A DNA stretch of 64,000 nucleotides, from NCBI RefSeq assembly GCF_018294505.1, contig NC_057804.1:256525865-256589864 (forward strand), read 5' to 3'. Made by a program: the position numbers and the translations under genes. The stretch comes from Triticum aestivum. Lineage: Eukaryota > Streptophyta > Magnoliopsida > Poales > Poaceae. Position 1 is the first letter of the stretch. Every line of letters begins with the position of its first letter. Positions 48,073 through 59,800 of this stretch are shown piece by piece. The notes under the pieces were generated by a model. The model saw only the letters and a program-made list of their open reading frames with translations. It was not told the origin of the DNA and did not search any database.

Positions 48073-48622
48073 GGCTGGATAAGGTTGAGGTGTGATGTGC
48101 GGACTTGGGCGCTGGAGCTCGAGTGCGCAGAAATGGATGAGCAAAGGAGGAAGAAGGCGTGTGTGAAAAAGTGGATCCTTATCCCCTTATATGGACGGAC
48201 GAAACTATGTGTCCCCACCAGCCTAGTAAAACTCGCTTATCTCCCAAGCGCCGTAATCAATGGCACGGTTGGGTTACCCACACTCGTATTGATGAGAATC
48301 CCAGAATAAGGGGACATGATCTCTGGTTTGACAAGACGTGCCAAGGAAACCGCCTCGCTAAACGCGCTGAGGTGCCATAGTAAAACGATTCGAATAAAGG
48401 CTTGGCCGTGGTGTGATGTCACGCCACGGAATACTCAGCAGATTGAATTTGTGTAAATATTATTATCTCTATGTTGGTATGTGTAACTTATTTTGTAGAG
48501 CCGGACACTATCCTTGTGTTCAAAATCTTCTATGAAGTATTCGGAGGAGGAACCCGCCTTGCAATGCCGAAGACAATATGCGCGCCGGACTCTTCGTCAT
48601 TGAAGCCTGGTTCAGGGGCTAC
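48073..48622 (-). promoter_or_regulatory. Likely promoter region of the antisense gene
   Basis: A TATA box on the minus strand (48185-48194) precedes the antisense ATG. Towards the 3' LTR the sequence has no ORF of note. On the plus strand GTTCAGGGGCTACG (48610-48623) is the polypurine-like end before the 3' LTR, where the first LTR bases have changed from TG to CG or GG. Confidence 0.5.
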
Positions 48623-49094
48623 GGAGGGAGTCCTGTATTAGGGGGTGTCCGGATAGCCGAACTATCACCTTTGGCCAGACTCCTGGACTATGAAGATACA
48701 AGATTGAAGACTTCGTCCCGTGTCAGGATGGGACTTTCCTTGGCATGGAAGGCAAGCTTGGTGATACGGATATGTAGATCTCGTACCATTGTAACCGACT
48801 CTGTGTAACCCTAACCCTCTTTGGTGCCTATATAAACTGGAGGGTTTTAGTCCGTAGGACGAACAACAATCATACCATAGGCTAGCTTCTAGGGTTTAGC
48901 CTCTCTGATCTCGTGGTAGATCTACTCTTGTACTACCCATATCATCGATATTAATCAAGCAGGAGTAGGGTTTTACCTCCATCAAGAGGGCCCAAACCTA
49001 TGTAAAAACATCGTGTCCCTTGTCTCCTGTTACCATCCGCCTAGACGCACAGTTCGGGACCCCTACCCGAGATCCGCCGGTTTTGACACCGACA
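48623..49094 (+). repeat. 3' LTR of the gypsy element
   Basis: It aligns with the 5' LTR from GGAGGGAGTCC, with the terminal T mutated, and ends TTTTGACACCGACA, followed by ATTTT. The TATA box CTATATAAAC is at 48828-48837. Length is 472 against 474. Confidence 0.9.
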
Positions 49095-49099
49095 ATTTT

Positions 49100-49305
49100 C
49101 TTGGCACTCGAGTAAAGTTGCGCGAACCTCTTGACTTCAGCAGCAGTGACACCTTCACCGACCTTGGGAATGCATGTCCTGATGACATACCAGAGGTTGA
49201 TGTCAATGGATTCAAGATGCATACGCATCTTATTTTTCCAGTAGGGTAAGTGCCATCGAATACTGGGCACGCAACAGAGACCTTGATTATCCCTGCAGTT
49301 GTCAT
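49100..49305 (-). pseudogene. Sirevirus gag N-terminus, broken
   Basis: On the minus strand an ATG at 49305 starts a gag N-terminus (IKVSVACPVFDGTYP then, in another frame, WKNKMRMHLESI). A frameshift lies at about 49245. The matching point in the plus-strand sirevirus is 24067. The remaining gag is at 37466-40005, beyond the gypsy insertion. Confidence 0.75.
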
Positions 49306-49357
49306 AGCTAAAACTTCAGGTGGTTAAACCTAATCACACACAACAAGGGAGCACCTT

Positions 49358-49370
49358 GCTTTGATACAAA
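49358..49370 (-). promoter_or_regulatory. Decayed primer-binding site of the minus-strand sirevirus
   Basis: The minus strand reads TTTGTATCAAAGC, against TTGGTATCAGAGC in the intact site of the plus-strand sirevirus: two changes. It lies one base from the 5' LTR, as expected. Confidence 0.75.
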
Positions 49371-49371
49371 T

Positions 49372-50701
49372 TGAAAGTGCTAGTTATCGACTAGAGGGGG
49401 AAAAGGTGATTTTTATGAAATTCTTGAAAACACGAGGTCTTTGAAGTCAAACAAGGAATTGAACCTATATGATATGTAGCAAAGATAAACTACACTAGAT
49501 AGGCCATAGTCAAGTAAGCAATAGAGTGAAAGCACGAAGACTAATAGCAGCTAGGTAGTAGGGATCGGAATGGAAGACAGTATGAAGCCAAATAGGTAAT
49601 TGTCTTTGCCCAGTGAAGTCAAATAGATCAGGTAAGCAAGCAATGACTTCTCGAAGACAAACTAAAATGTAAAGAAGGTAAGGGATGGAACCAGTAGCTT
49701 GAAGAAGACAATGATTTGGTAGACCAGTTCCAGTTGCTGTGACAACTATACGTCTGGTTAGGGAGGCTGAGATTGAACTCAGAAGACTGTTTCTTCACCT
49801 TATTCCCCTTGAGCTGAGAACACCCAGTCCTCGTCCAATCACTCTGCTAAGTCTTCAAGGTAGACTTCCAAACCTTCAGAGACTCCGTTCACTAGCGATC
49901 CACAATGACTCTTGGATCCTCAGAATGTGACGCCTAACTAGCTAGAGGATGCACAATCCTCAAGTGTAACAAGTCTTCAGGTCACGCAGAAAAAAATACT
50001 TTAGTGATGCCTAATACTCTTTGGCTTTGGGTGTTTAGGGCTTTGTCCTCGCAAGGATCTCTCTCTGAGAAGCTTCGGACATGCGTTGCTCTCAAACAAC
50101 AAAAGTCATGCACTAACTCTGAGCAGCCACCAATTTATGGTGTAGGGGGTGGGCTATTTATAGCCAGGAGGCAACCCGACATGATATATCCAAAATGACC
50201 CTGGGTCAGTAAGAAACAAACACATGTCCAACATTCGGATTTCAAACACATGCGGCAGCTTGGCTTGGGCTACAAGCAAAGCTGACTCGTCCAACTCTGG
50301 ATAAGATTTTCTCTCATTGTCTTCACTCGAAGACATAGGATTTTGGTTGAGCATCACTTGAGTCATCTGACTTTGTTCACTTGGACCCCACTTAACAGTT
50401 CGGTGGTTCCTATGAATCAATAAAGAAGAAAAGGAAACTATGAAAGAAACTATGTCTTCGTGCTCCATAGTCTTCACATGAATGTCTTCGTTGGTCATTA
50501 TCTTCAATGTGAATATCTTGATGAACCACCATTGTCTTCAATGTCTTCATACATTTTTAGGGGTCATATATGGTAGGGAAACCGAATTGATGAGACTACT
50601 ACCTGCTTTATCCTGCAATTCTCACAAACACATTAGTCCCTCAACCATGCTTGTCGTCAATACTCCAAAACCAACTAGGGGTGGTACTAGATGCACTTAC
50701 A
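49372..50701 (-). repeat. 5' LTR of the minus-strand sirevirus
   Basis: On the minus strand it starts TGTAAGTGCATCTAGTACC at 50701 and ends AACTAGCACTTTCA at 49372, 1330 bases. TATA box CTATAAATAGCC is at 50165-50154. The match to the plus-strand sirevirus LTRs is obvious but more distant than those two are from each other. The right flank GAGGG is its target duplication candidate. Confidence 0.88.
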
Positions 50702-51269
50702 GAGGGAGAGGGCGCGGTCATGCTCCGGCGGTGGCAACAAGGATCTCCTCTCGTCAACTCATACCTCCCCCAACTGGGGATGCGGGGGTAGAAACCAATG
50801 CACCAGGCGGCACTGCAGGATGTGGACGTGGCCGGCGAGGGTCTCGGGGCCGGGGAGGACGTGGTGGGGCTCTGGTCACTCCTCCCCCAGCCGCACTGGC
50901 TCTGATTGAAGGCCATGTCGAAGACTCACTGTCTTCGGCTTCCTACCCCTTTTGTGAGGGTAATGGAGCTTGAACAACCGCATGGACTGGGGTTGCTGTA
51001 ATGGCAACATGCAGGTGGATGTTGAATTTCCCGCACCTCATGTGATGCTTCTTTGCCGTGGTTGGAAAACTTTTGCATATGCCTATAGCTTAGTAGAGGA
51101 TCACGTCCTCCATTTTAAGTTAATGGATGTAGACCTGCTCTCCATCAAGGTCTTCGGGCACTCGGGTTCTCGCTTCGGGTACTGCACAGAAATCTCGACC
51201 AACGATGAAAGTACTCACGGCGAAGATGATGGCGTCGAGTGGGAGGACGGTGGCTCGAACTATAGCTGA
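50702..51269 (+). pseudogene. B3-domain-like gene remnant
   Basis: The sequence begins in a Gly/Arg-rich stretch (RGRGRGH, then GRGRRGSRGRGGRGG) and passes a frameshift near 50970. It then reads a B3-like block with PAPHVMLLCRGWKTFAYA, LVEDHVLHFKLMD and SIKVFGHSGSRFGYC, ending in an acidic tail and TGA at 51267-51269. The GW-F-A...L-GD/DxLxFk pattern is the core of the B3 fold. The 5' part is gone, cut by the sirevirus at 50701. It is either a host gene fragment or a transposon-borne B3 gene; the other B3-like gene here lies inside a CACTA element. It is a different gene from that one. Confidence 0.6.
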
Positions 51270-52181
51270 GCGTCGGACGCACCACCACCATCAGCACCAT
51301 CATCAGCACCTGGTCTTCTCCCTGGCAAAGCGATTTGTCATGGGGTTGGGTGTGGATGCCTCCGCCTCCTCCAGCTGGACTCCGGTTGTGTCTTCCCTGC
51401 CGGTGTTCCTCCTATCGCGTTCTGCTGGTCCTGGCGATAGTGACCAGGGCATCGCCTGGCTGCTCCTTCCTCCCTTCTGGCTTTTTCCCTGCCCTCCCGA
51501 TCTTGTCAGGCTGCATCCCGGAGGCCCTGATGGGTCAGGCTTGGCTTCTGCCAGGGCACTCCTTTTTCCCTCTTCACCCCCATTGTAGCTCCTTGGAGGA
51601 GAGGGACAAGAAAGGCATTATGTGGCACTTATCTTTTTCAGTTTAAAAGGTGTAGGCATCTGCCAGACTTTAGTTTAAATTATGTAACTCCCATCCATAT
51701 TTGTACTCTATAAGGTTTGTACTTGTTTATTTGTGTATTAATGAAAAAATGATGTGCTTGTTGGGCATTTGTGCATGTATCGCGCGCATACTGAGGAATG
51801 ACTCCTCATTACTTCCAAGTAAACAAGGTTCTCCGGCAAGACACCTTGCCAGTCCCTTCTTGTGTTGCCGCATGGCTCGGCTTGACGGGTTAGGAGCATG
51901 GAAAGGAACCCGCCCCTTGTCAACCCTTTTTCCAAATGCTACTACAAACACCCTCATTGAAGTGACTCTTAGAAAAAGGACGGGAGCACAAATGTTGAGG
52001 TGACAAGGTTCTTCTACGCACAAGCTTTTTTATATAGGGGATATTATGGACGGTTAGATAGACCTATCTGTCATATGTTGCCAGGGATCGATGTGCCAGC
52101 TTGTTCTCACTTCTTTCCTTTGGGGAGTTTATCCACGGCAGGGGCCCTGTTGTTAGTACAGGGAAAAAACAGTGGCATATG
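51270..52181 (+). other. 3' trailing region of the B3-like remnant
   Basis: After the stop, CACCACCACCATCAGCACC repeats (51278-51310) lead into sequence with gene-like 3' UTR features: TGTACTCTATAAGG, TTTATTTGTGTATTAATGAAAA near 51740 and TTTTTATATAGGGG near 52025. ORFs here overlap and have no recognised family. I see no mobile element boundary until the LTR at 52182. Confidence 0.5.
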
Positions 52182-52644
52182 TGAGGGAGTCCTAGACTAA
52201 GGGGTCCTCAGGCATCTGGGCTATGAGATGTGGGCCGGACTGATGGGCCATGAAGATACGAGATAGATGAACCTTCCCCGTGTCCGGATGGGACTCCCCT
52301 TTTCATGGATGGCATGCTTGGCGTTCGGATTATGTATTTTCCTTCTTCTGTAACCGACTCTGTACAACCCTAGATCCCTCTGGTGCCTATATAAATCGGA
52401 GGGTTTAGTCCGTAGGTCAGGAATACAACCATACAGTCTAGACATCTAGGGTTTAGCCATTACGATCTCGAGGTAGATCAACTCTTGTGACCCCTATATT
52501 CATCATAGTCAATCAAGCAGGAAGTAGGGTATTACCTCCCTTAAGAGGGCCCGAAACTGGGTAAACATCGTGTCCCCCGCCTCCTTGTTACCTTCGATCC
52601 TTAGACACACAGTTCGGGACCCCCTACCCGAGATCTGCCGGTTT
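52182..52644 (+). repeat. Truncated gypsy LTR
   Basis: It starts TGAGGGAGTCCTAGACTAAG and carries a TATA box (TATATAAAT, 52388-52396). It is cut at CCGGTTT by the next element; the missing end should read about TGACACCGACA. It is related to the LTRs at 40011 and 48623 but clearly a different subfamily. The left flank ATATG (52177-52181) is the candidate duplication. It may be a solo LTR or the start of an element continued beyond the window. Confidence 0.8.
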
Positions 52645-55600
52645 TGTCAGGACCCCGACTCGATGTCACATCGATCTAGCCAGTAACACTTCATATCACT
52701 TTGCGGCCTCACGCACGGTGTTCCCACGGGTGTCGCCTTACCTTTGCCCGGGACCGTTTGCGCCTTTTGGCTCACGTATATGATAGTGTCGCTAGCATCC
52801 ATATGATAAAGAGCCCGGGCTGACATGACTAGTCGTAAACCCAAAGTGGCACAGACTTACAGGGACAGGCATCCATGACCCAGCTTCGAACGTGTCGGTC
52901 ATCAGCAAGTGGGTCCGGGCTGTAGCACTGGGCTAGCAGGACTCCGGTAAACCGGGCTGTAGCGGGCTAACAGGACTCCGGTACTCAAGCGTGACATTTC
53001 CCCGAAGGGACAGACACAGGAACGAAGAAGGACACATGCCGGCCAGCCTAAGTGTTCCAGAGCAGTAGCAAGCTACCATGGCTCAGCGGTAACACTAGGA
53101 GACATTTCCCGGTAAGAGAGGCTACTAAAGATAAACAACTAGATAGTCAGATCCCACACATACCAAGCATTTCAATCACACACACAGTATGCCCGATATG
53201 TGCAAATACAACGAAGCATCACAACATGACTCTACGACACAAGTACTTTATTCATTAGGCTCCGAGGAGCGAGATATTACAAACATGGGTCTCATGACCC
53301 AACACTCAGAGCATACAAGTCAAAGCACAAACGGAAGCTATCATGTCTGAGTACAGACAACTATAAATGAAAAAGGCTGAGAAGCCTGACTATCTATCAG
53401 ATCCTGCCGAGGGCACAAGATCGTAGCTGAGGTATCAAGCTAAACGTCGAAGTCCACGTGAAACTACTAGCGAGACCGAAGTCTCTCTGCAAAAACATAA
53501 AATAGGCAAACGTGAGTACAAATGTACCCAGCAAGACTTACATCAGAACTATCTACATATGCATCATTATCAACAAAGGGGTGGTGGGGTTTAACTGCAG
53601 CAAGCCAGCTTTGACTCGGTGGCTATCCTGAACTACGACTGCGAGTAACTTTTTTGAGGTGGCGCACACGAGTCCACATATTCACCATATCAATACACCA
53701 CTATGGATCCGCTCCCGTCTCCCTACGAGAACGCCATCCATAGCACTCACGCTTATCTTGCGTATTTTAGAGTATCCACTTTCACTTGTCTATGAACTGA
53801 TATAAGCAACCCAGAAGTCCTTTTCCGCGGACACGGCTATTCGAATAGATTAGGTTAACCCTGCAGGGGTGTACTTCTTCACACACGCTCTCACCACTTA
53901 CCGCCGTTTACACGACATGTACTCGGCAACCTTCAAGCGGAAGCCCAACGTGGGTGTCGGCCACGACCTACCTAATCACCTAAGTCTCTAGTCCAGGTTT
54001 ATCGCCTATTCGGGTTCCATCCATGAGGAGATCCGGCCGGAGTTTCGCTCACAGCCCCAAACGATGTGAACAGGGTTCCGAGACACCAAACGGGCGCCCG
54101 GTACACCGTGCCACGTGCCTACCACATCACAGCCCAACCCTATGGTCAGCGCTGCCCACGGCCTCCAGCATACTACAAACACCAGAAACTACTTGCAACT
54201 CCTGGACAGAGGACAAGGGTGATCAAGAAGCCGAGAGGGTCCATTGGTTTCGGGCCCAATGCGTGGTAGTAGCTGAATCATGGATCACAAACACAGAACT
54301 CAGTTCCTGAGGACGGCTGCAATGAGACAACCCACCATGTACTCCTACATGGCCTCTCACCGCTACCTTTACCAAATCGTGTTCACACACTTAGCTCACA
54401 CACAGTAGGACAGGTTCACACGCCTCTGATTCATCCCCGATGAATCAGACCTGACTCAACTCTAAGCAATAGCAGGCATGACAAACAAACATGAATGAGT
54501 AGGCACATCAGGGCTCAAACAACTCCTACTCATGCTAGTGGGTTTCATCTATTTACTGTGGCAATGACAGGTCATGCAAAGGACAAAGGGGTTCAGCTAC
54601 CGCAGCAAGTAACAGATGAATCGGTGTTGTCCTAATGCAGTAAAAGAGAGCAGGAGCGAGAGAGTAGGATTGTATCGGAATGAACAAGGGGGTTTTGCTT
54701 GCCTGGCACTTCTGAAGATAGCATTGAGTCTTCATCAGTGTCAACGATCACATCATCGGTATCACGTCTATCGAGAGGGGACAAATACCGGCAACACAGA
54801 AGGGAACACAATCAATGCAATGCACAATATGATGCATGATCATGACATGGCAAAATGAATGTGTTTTGAGCCAATGCAACTAGCAACAGATTAAATGAAG
54901 TTGGTTTGAATACAAGATTCAAATTCAAACTCCATATGTGATTATTTAAATGCCCTTTATTTGATTTGTGCTAAACAGCAGCTATAAGTTGTTCTAACAT
55001 GCATGAAAATGGTACAGATGGATTCCTTGAATTTTTCTGATAATTTTTCATATATAATTTATTAAATTTGGAGTTACGGTTAATTTTCTATGATTTATTG
55101 AAGTTTTAGTTATTTTCTGGAATTTCCTGAATAATAATAAATCCAGAAATGAATTACTGCGTCAGCATGACTTCACAGTGACGTCAGCAAGTCAACGGCG
55201 TTGTCCAGGTCAAATCTGACCTATGGGACCCACATGTCAGCCGCACAGTGATTTAACAGAGTTTAATTAACTTAATTAAATGGTTAGCTGGGTTAATTAA
55301 AGGGTAGGGCCCACCTGTCAGTGAGTCAGTGGGTTAGCTAAAATTTAATTAGCATCTAAACTAAATTAGCAGGGCCCCGGGCCCACATGTAAATGACCCA
55401 GGGGGGGTCAAACCCCTGGTCAACAGGGCCTAACACGCCGGCGGTTCGTCGCCGGTGGCAACAGGCGCGGCGGAGGGCTCGGGTTCGCTCCTCCGGCGTC
55501 CAAATGGACGGAGGAGAGCGGCTACGGGGAGCTGGAGCTCACCCGCGCCCGTTTCAGCAAGCAGCAGCAGCTAGGGCGGCCGGAGACGACGGCCCCGAGC

Positions 55601-56840
55601 TTGGCAGCGGCGGCCGGAGCTCGGGCGTGCTCGGGTTCGGCGTTACACGGCACGGCGAGGTCAGCTGAGGGTCTCTACGGATTACTGGGGTCGTCAGGAG
55701 CACTCGAAGGCAACGAGCGCAGGTGGAGGACCCCGGGAGCACGAGGCTCACCGGCCATGGCGGACGGCGGCTTCGGGTGCTTGTGGGGCGGCGGCTACAG
55801 GGTGCGCGAGAGAGGGAGAGGTGAGGGGAAACGACGGCAAGCTCACAGGGATGCAGCAGGGTGGCTCAGTGGGCTCGGAGACGCACCGGAGCCGACGAAT
55901 TTGACGAAGATGGCCGGCGGGTCCGAGGTAGAAGACGACGGCGATGGCGGCGATGCAGGGCTTCCGGAGGGCTGTGGAACGGTGGGGAGGAAGAGGGGGT
56001 CGAGGCGGAGCTCCTGGGTGCATCGGCGAGGCTAGGGGTGGCCGGTGGCCATGGGTACGGCGACGATGACGGCGAGCTCCGCTCGGTGCTGTGCGCGGGA
56101 GGGAAGCAGAGGAGGGAACGGGGTCCAGGGGAAGAGAGGGGAGGTGCAGGGGGCGAGGGGGAGTGCGTGGCGCCCTCGGGTGCCTCCAGCGGCGAGCGGG
56201 TAAGCAGGAGGTGGCCGGAGCGTGCGCGCGCGCGTCGGGCACACGCCCTCCTGCCTACTGGCAGGAGGTTGAAGACGGTGGCGACCGGGGTGGGCTGGGC
56301 CGCACAGTGCTGGACCAGCACAGGAGCTGGGCCGGCTCTGGTGGGCTGCACGGGTGAGGCCAGGTAAGTACTGTCCCTTTTAATTTTTCTGTTCTGTTTT
56401 CCTTTTTATTTTATATCTTTTGCCACTGTTTTCAATTCCAAAATAATTTCATACAGTGCCAAAACATTCTGAAATATTTTATGTTACCTCTCTGGACTAT
56501 TCCAAAAGTACATAAAACATTTCAAAGCATTTGAAAATATATTCATTATATATTATGAATATATCCCCAAATTCAAATAGATTATTGATTTAAATTCAGA
56601 GACCAAATAATTCCTTAAAAATATTCCAGAATTTTGGTTTGATATATAACTCTTGCCAAAATTCACAAAACTATTTTTAGGGCATTTTGGATTCACAGAA
56701 TGCAATTTAAAGGGTGCTTGCCCTTCTTTTAACTAGGGTTTTGAGGCTTCTGAATTCCTCAGTTCAAATTTCATTTGAATTTAAACATGATGCAGACATG
56801 AAGCTAGGCTAGAGCAATGCCAGAAGCTAGGGATGTGACA
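52645..56840 (-). repeat. Downstream LTR of the LARD-like element (4.2 kb)
   Basis: On the plus strand it starts TGTCAGGACCCCGACTCG and ends GGGATGTGACA. The stretch 55400-56360 is G/C-rich with overlapping ORFs on both strands (for example 55393-55668, 55601-56035, 55861-56367) that I regard as chance. It agrees closely with the other LTR up to about 55150. Confidence 0.85.
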
Positions 56841-59800
56841 ACTCACCCCCACTAAACAAGAATCTCGTCTCGAGATTCAAGCGTAGGGTAAGGTGAAAGG
56901 GGAACGCAAACTAGTATAATCTTCACGATCCAGGGTGCACTTCAATTGAACGTTGATTCGATCACCATCGTTGTCTTGAAGTCTTGCTCCGAGAAATCCT
57001 GTCAACATGACATGGAGGGAAGGAGACTCTAGAAGGGTCGATCTTCTCAAGATCGAACAACTCACGGAATGAGACACAACAATATCTCTCGAGCTGAGAG
57101 ACGAAGCACACCTCTAGAGAAATGGAGTGGAACAGATGACGAAGGTTCACTAGGTAGACAACGATTCCACACCTAAGAAGGTGGTGAACGGTTGTCAACG
57201 TAGCGAGGAGTTGAGTTGCCATGATACCATAGCGAGACACCTCCGGAAGCGTGACTCGTAGATATCTCCCCTTAAGTGGCAAAAAGAATTACTTTTGATT
57301 CAAGATCATTGAACTCTTTATACCAACTTAAGGCAAATCATAATCGATCATTTAGAGAGGTTCGGTAGAATGGCATACTCAAACTTGGATGATGTGGATT
57401 ACCTTGTTGAAGACAACGCAATGGATGAATTTACTTATCACCGGAAATGGAAGGGACATTGGTGGTGCAAGCTGGGAACAAAATGCAAATGCTGGGAACG
57501 AATCTGGTAACTGGGGAAGATCCCAACAATAGAGAGTGAATTCACTGTTGGAGTGGTTATAGCATAACCGAGGAAATCTGGGGCAATCCCAGCTAGTGCC
57601 GATGATAACACGTAGCGCTTGTGCGTGCTCTCAAGAACTTGAGCATTTCCACAATCATCAAGGTTTTATCAACAACCGCGTCAAGGGTGCTGACAACACA
57701 ACTTACTACCATGATGAATGGTGATGGAGGATGCAGATGCAAAGGAAGATAACACCTTCTCAGATTTCACCCTTGACGAGGCCAAGGAAATAAAATCTGG
57801 AGGATCGACCGAGAGACATTTAGCACTCCGCTTCTAATGTTCTCCTTGATGTGCTAGTGTAACCCATTCATGGATATGGTTTGATATCTAGAACATCAAG
57901 TAAAGGTCGGACTTCGGGAACACAAAGATCCATAGGGGCAACTAGGGAGGTAAATCCTACGAAATCATTATGGGGAGGTGGCCAACTTCCTCAATCAAGA
58001 TACTACAATAATAGGTCTACCGGATGGGTGTGTTGGCCACGACATCCACTTTATCGGTTATCGCGAGACCAATATTATAGTTCTCGGGAAATGTTCCAAA
58101 CCATCATATCTGCCTGAGATTCAGATCTGGTTGGTGTCAGGATATTCTAGACTCATCGAGTCTAGGAAGAAAAACGAAAGTTTGCAACACAAATCGACGA
58201 GATGACGTTGCAAGATTCTCGGAAGATGAACTACGATAGCAAGCTCCAAAACATGAGCTGGTTCTGCTACAAACATGTGAACACGTTGTCCCAGACAAGC
58301 ATGACCACGTGGTAGTCTTACAATAAAACACTACCGAGTTCTGGTTGGGAACCATCACCGTGGATAACGAAGTCCTTGCATAAGTCATATGATTAGCTCT
58401 TATGAAGGAACTTCTTCCCCTTGAACAAATCAATCAGTGGCTTGGTGTGCTCGGGACACATATGGAATGAAGGTTGCAAGTCTCCAAACCACAGAATACT
58501 TCGCACGTGTGCATGACTAATTTGGAATGATTCCAGGAAAACAAAACAATCTTCCTCAAATTCATGGCGGCAACTTGCATCATATGCACATGAATTAGGG
58601 AAAATCACTACTTTCATTCAAACATATGCTTCATGAACGAAACACGAAGAAATGCTTACACAAGTTTCCAACACTAGGTTGATGTTCAACATGATTCATG
58701 GGGGGGAGACAAAATGCTACTGATGGGCTCAACAGCAACTCATCGGAATTTCCATATCACTGGACTTCCACCATCATGTGAACACGGTGATAGTATTGGT
58801 CAGACCAAAGATGTAATGGTGTATGCTCGAGGGATCAACCACGAGTAGGACAACATTACGAGCATCGTTGGTACTGATTTGATTTGACGATAGCCCACAC
58901 TCAAATCAAGGGATTGATAAGACAATAGGTCCAGCAACTGATCACAGGGACCAGTCGATGAAGATATCATCTTTCTCCAACACACACTACACAAGAATAT
59001 CCCTTTGGAACGAACTAAGTCAGACAAGTTTTTATCTTCCAACTCTCCAAGTTGTTGTCCAGCTTAACCAACTAGCTCAGGGATATCTAACACCGATTCT
59101 TGGAAAGAAGGTGGTTCATAAGAAACCAACTTGATCACGAACTCAACATAGCGGTCAGGTGACAACCCGGTAACACCTCCAAGAAGATATTTGGAAAGTC
59201 ATGAACCACCGTTATGTTACTAAGCTCGAGAACAATCTTGCTTTTGAGGGCAAGACGATATGATCAAATGAGTGAGGACTTGACAAGATCCTAACTCATC
59301 AGTCGAAGGGTGCACCGAAATAAGGACTAGGTAGCACGATCAGTCTTAGAAGGATGATTCGAAAACCAACATACTAAGAATGAAATTATTATCCTTTAAC
59401 TACCAAGCAACAGAGTTGCTAGCAGTATTGATTTCACACATCACAATTCATTTGTCGGTATTCCGGTTGCATCAACACGAAGACCGAGGAATGACTAATG
59501 ACGGCAAGAAGTATCACTGTACCAGGAGTTCATAGGATGGGGTGCAATTCCTATAATAATCTCGATATAAAATATGTAATACTCCAAGGTAGAGCAGAAC
59601 CAAAAGCTGGATTGGCATTTGATCTGCGGAATACAACTACTTTGACCCAATCCTAGATATGGATGAGGTACTGGAGTTTGTTTCTCCTAGTCATTCTGCG
59701 ATAGAATGGCTTGACGGACCACAAGAGTAATAGGCATCGATAAACGAACGCACGCATACTCTTGGCTATCAATTGATAGACGAGGGTCAGAATGCAACTG

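Larger units (their letters stand above)
40011..49094 (+). mobile_element. Non-autonomous gypsy-type element with an antisense gene
   Basis: LTRs at 40011-40484 and 48623-49094 are flanked by ATTTT (40006-40010, 49095-49099). Between them lie gag-protease on the plus strand (40530-43823) and a spliced gene on the minus strand (45019-48072). No reverse transcriptase, RNase H or integrase is seen, so the element depends on a relative. Extra ORFs, some antisense, are known in plant gypsy elements. The LTRs differ by about 8-9% over the first ~225 bases. It splits the gag of the minus-strand sirevirus. Confidence 0.9.
4995..50701 (-). mobile_element. Minus-strand sirevirus (Maximus-like copia), in four pieces
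   Basis: One decayed element can be followed across four pieces: 4995-8035 (pol end and post-pol region), 17999-19041 (integrase), 37410-40010 (protease and gag) and 49095-50701 (gag start, primer site, 5' LTR). Read on the minus strand in that reverse order they are collinear with the plus-strand sirevirus at 22666-36757, which shares its LTR ends, gag with CCHC knuckle, DSG protease and YVDD reverse transcriptase. The joins are made by three insertions: 8036-17998, 19042-37409 and 40011-49094. The extra 3' ORF and the 3' LTR are missing from the window and should lie left of 4579. The right flank GAGGG (50702-50706) is the candidate target duplication. Confidence 0.88.

Noticed and set aside
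55393..56367. Overlapping ORFs in the LARD-like LTR
   Set aside because: Open in several frames on both strands because of G/C content, and not conserved in the other LTR.
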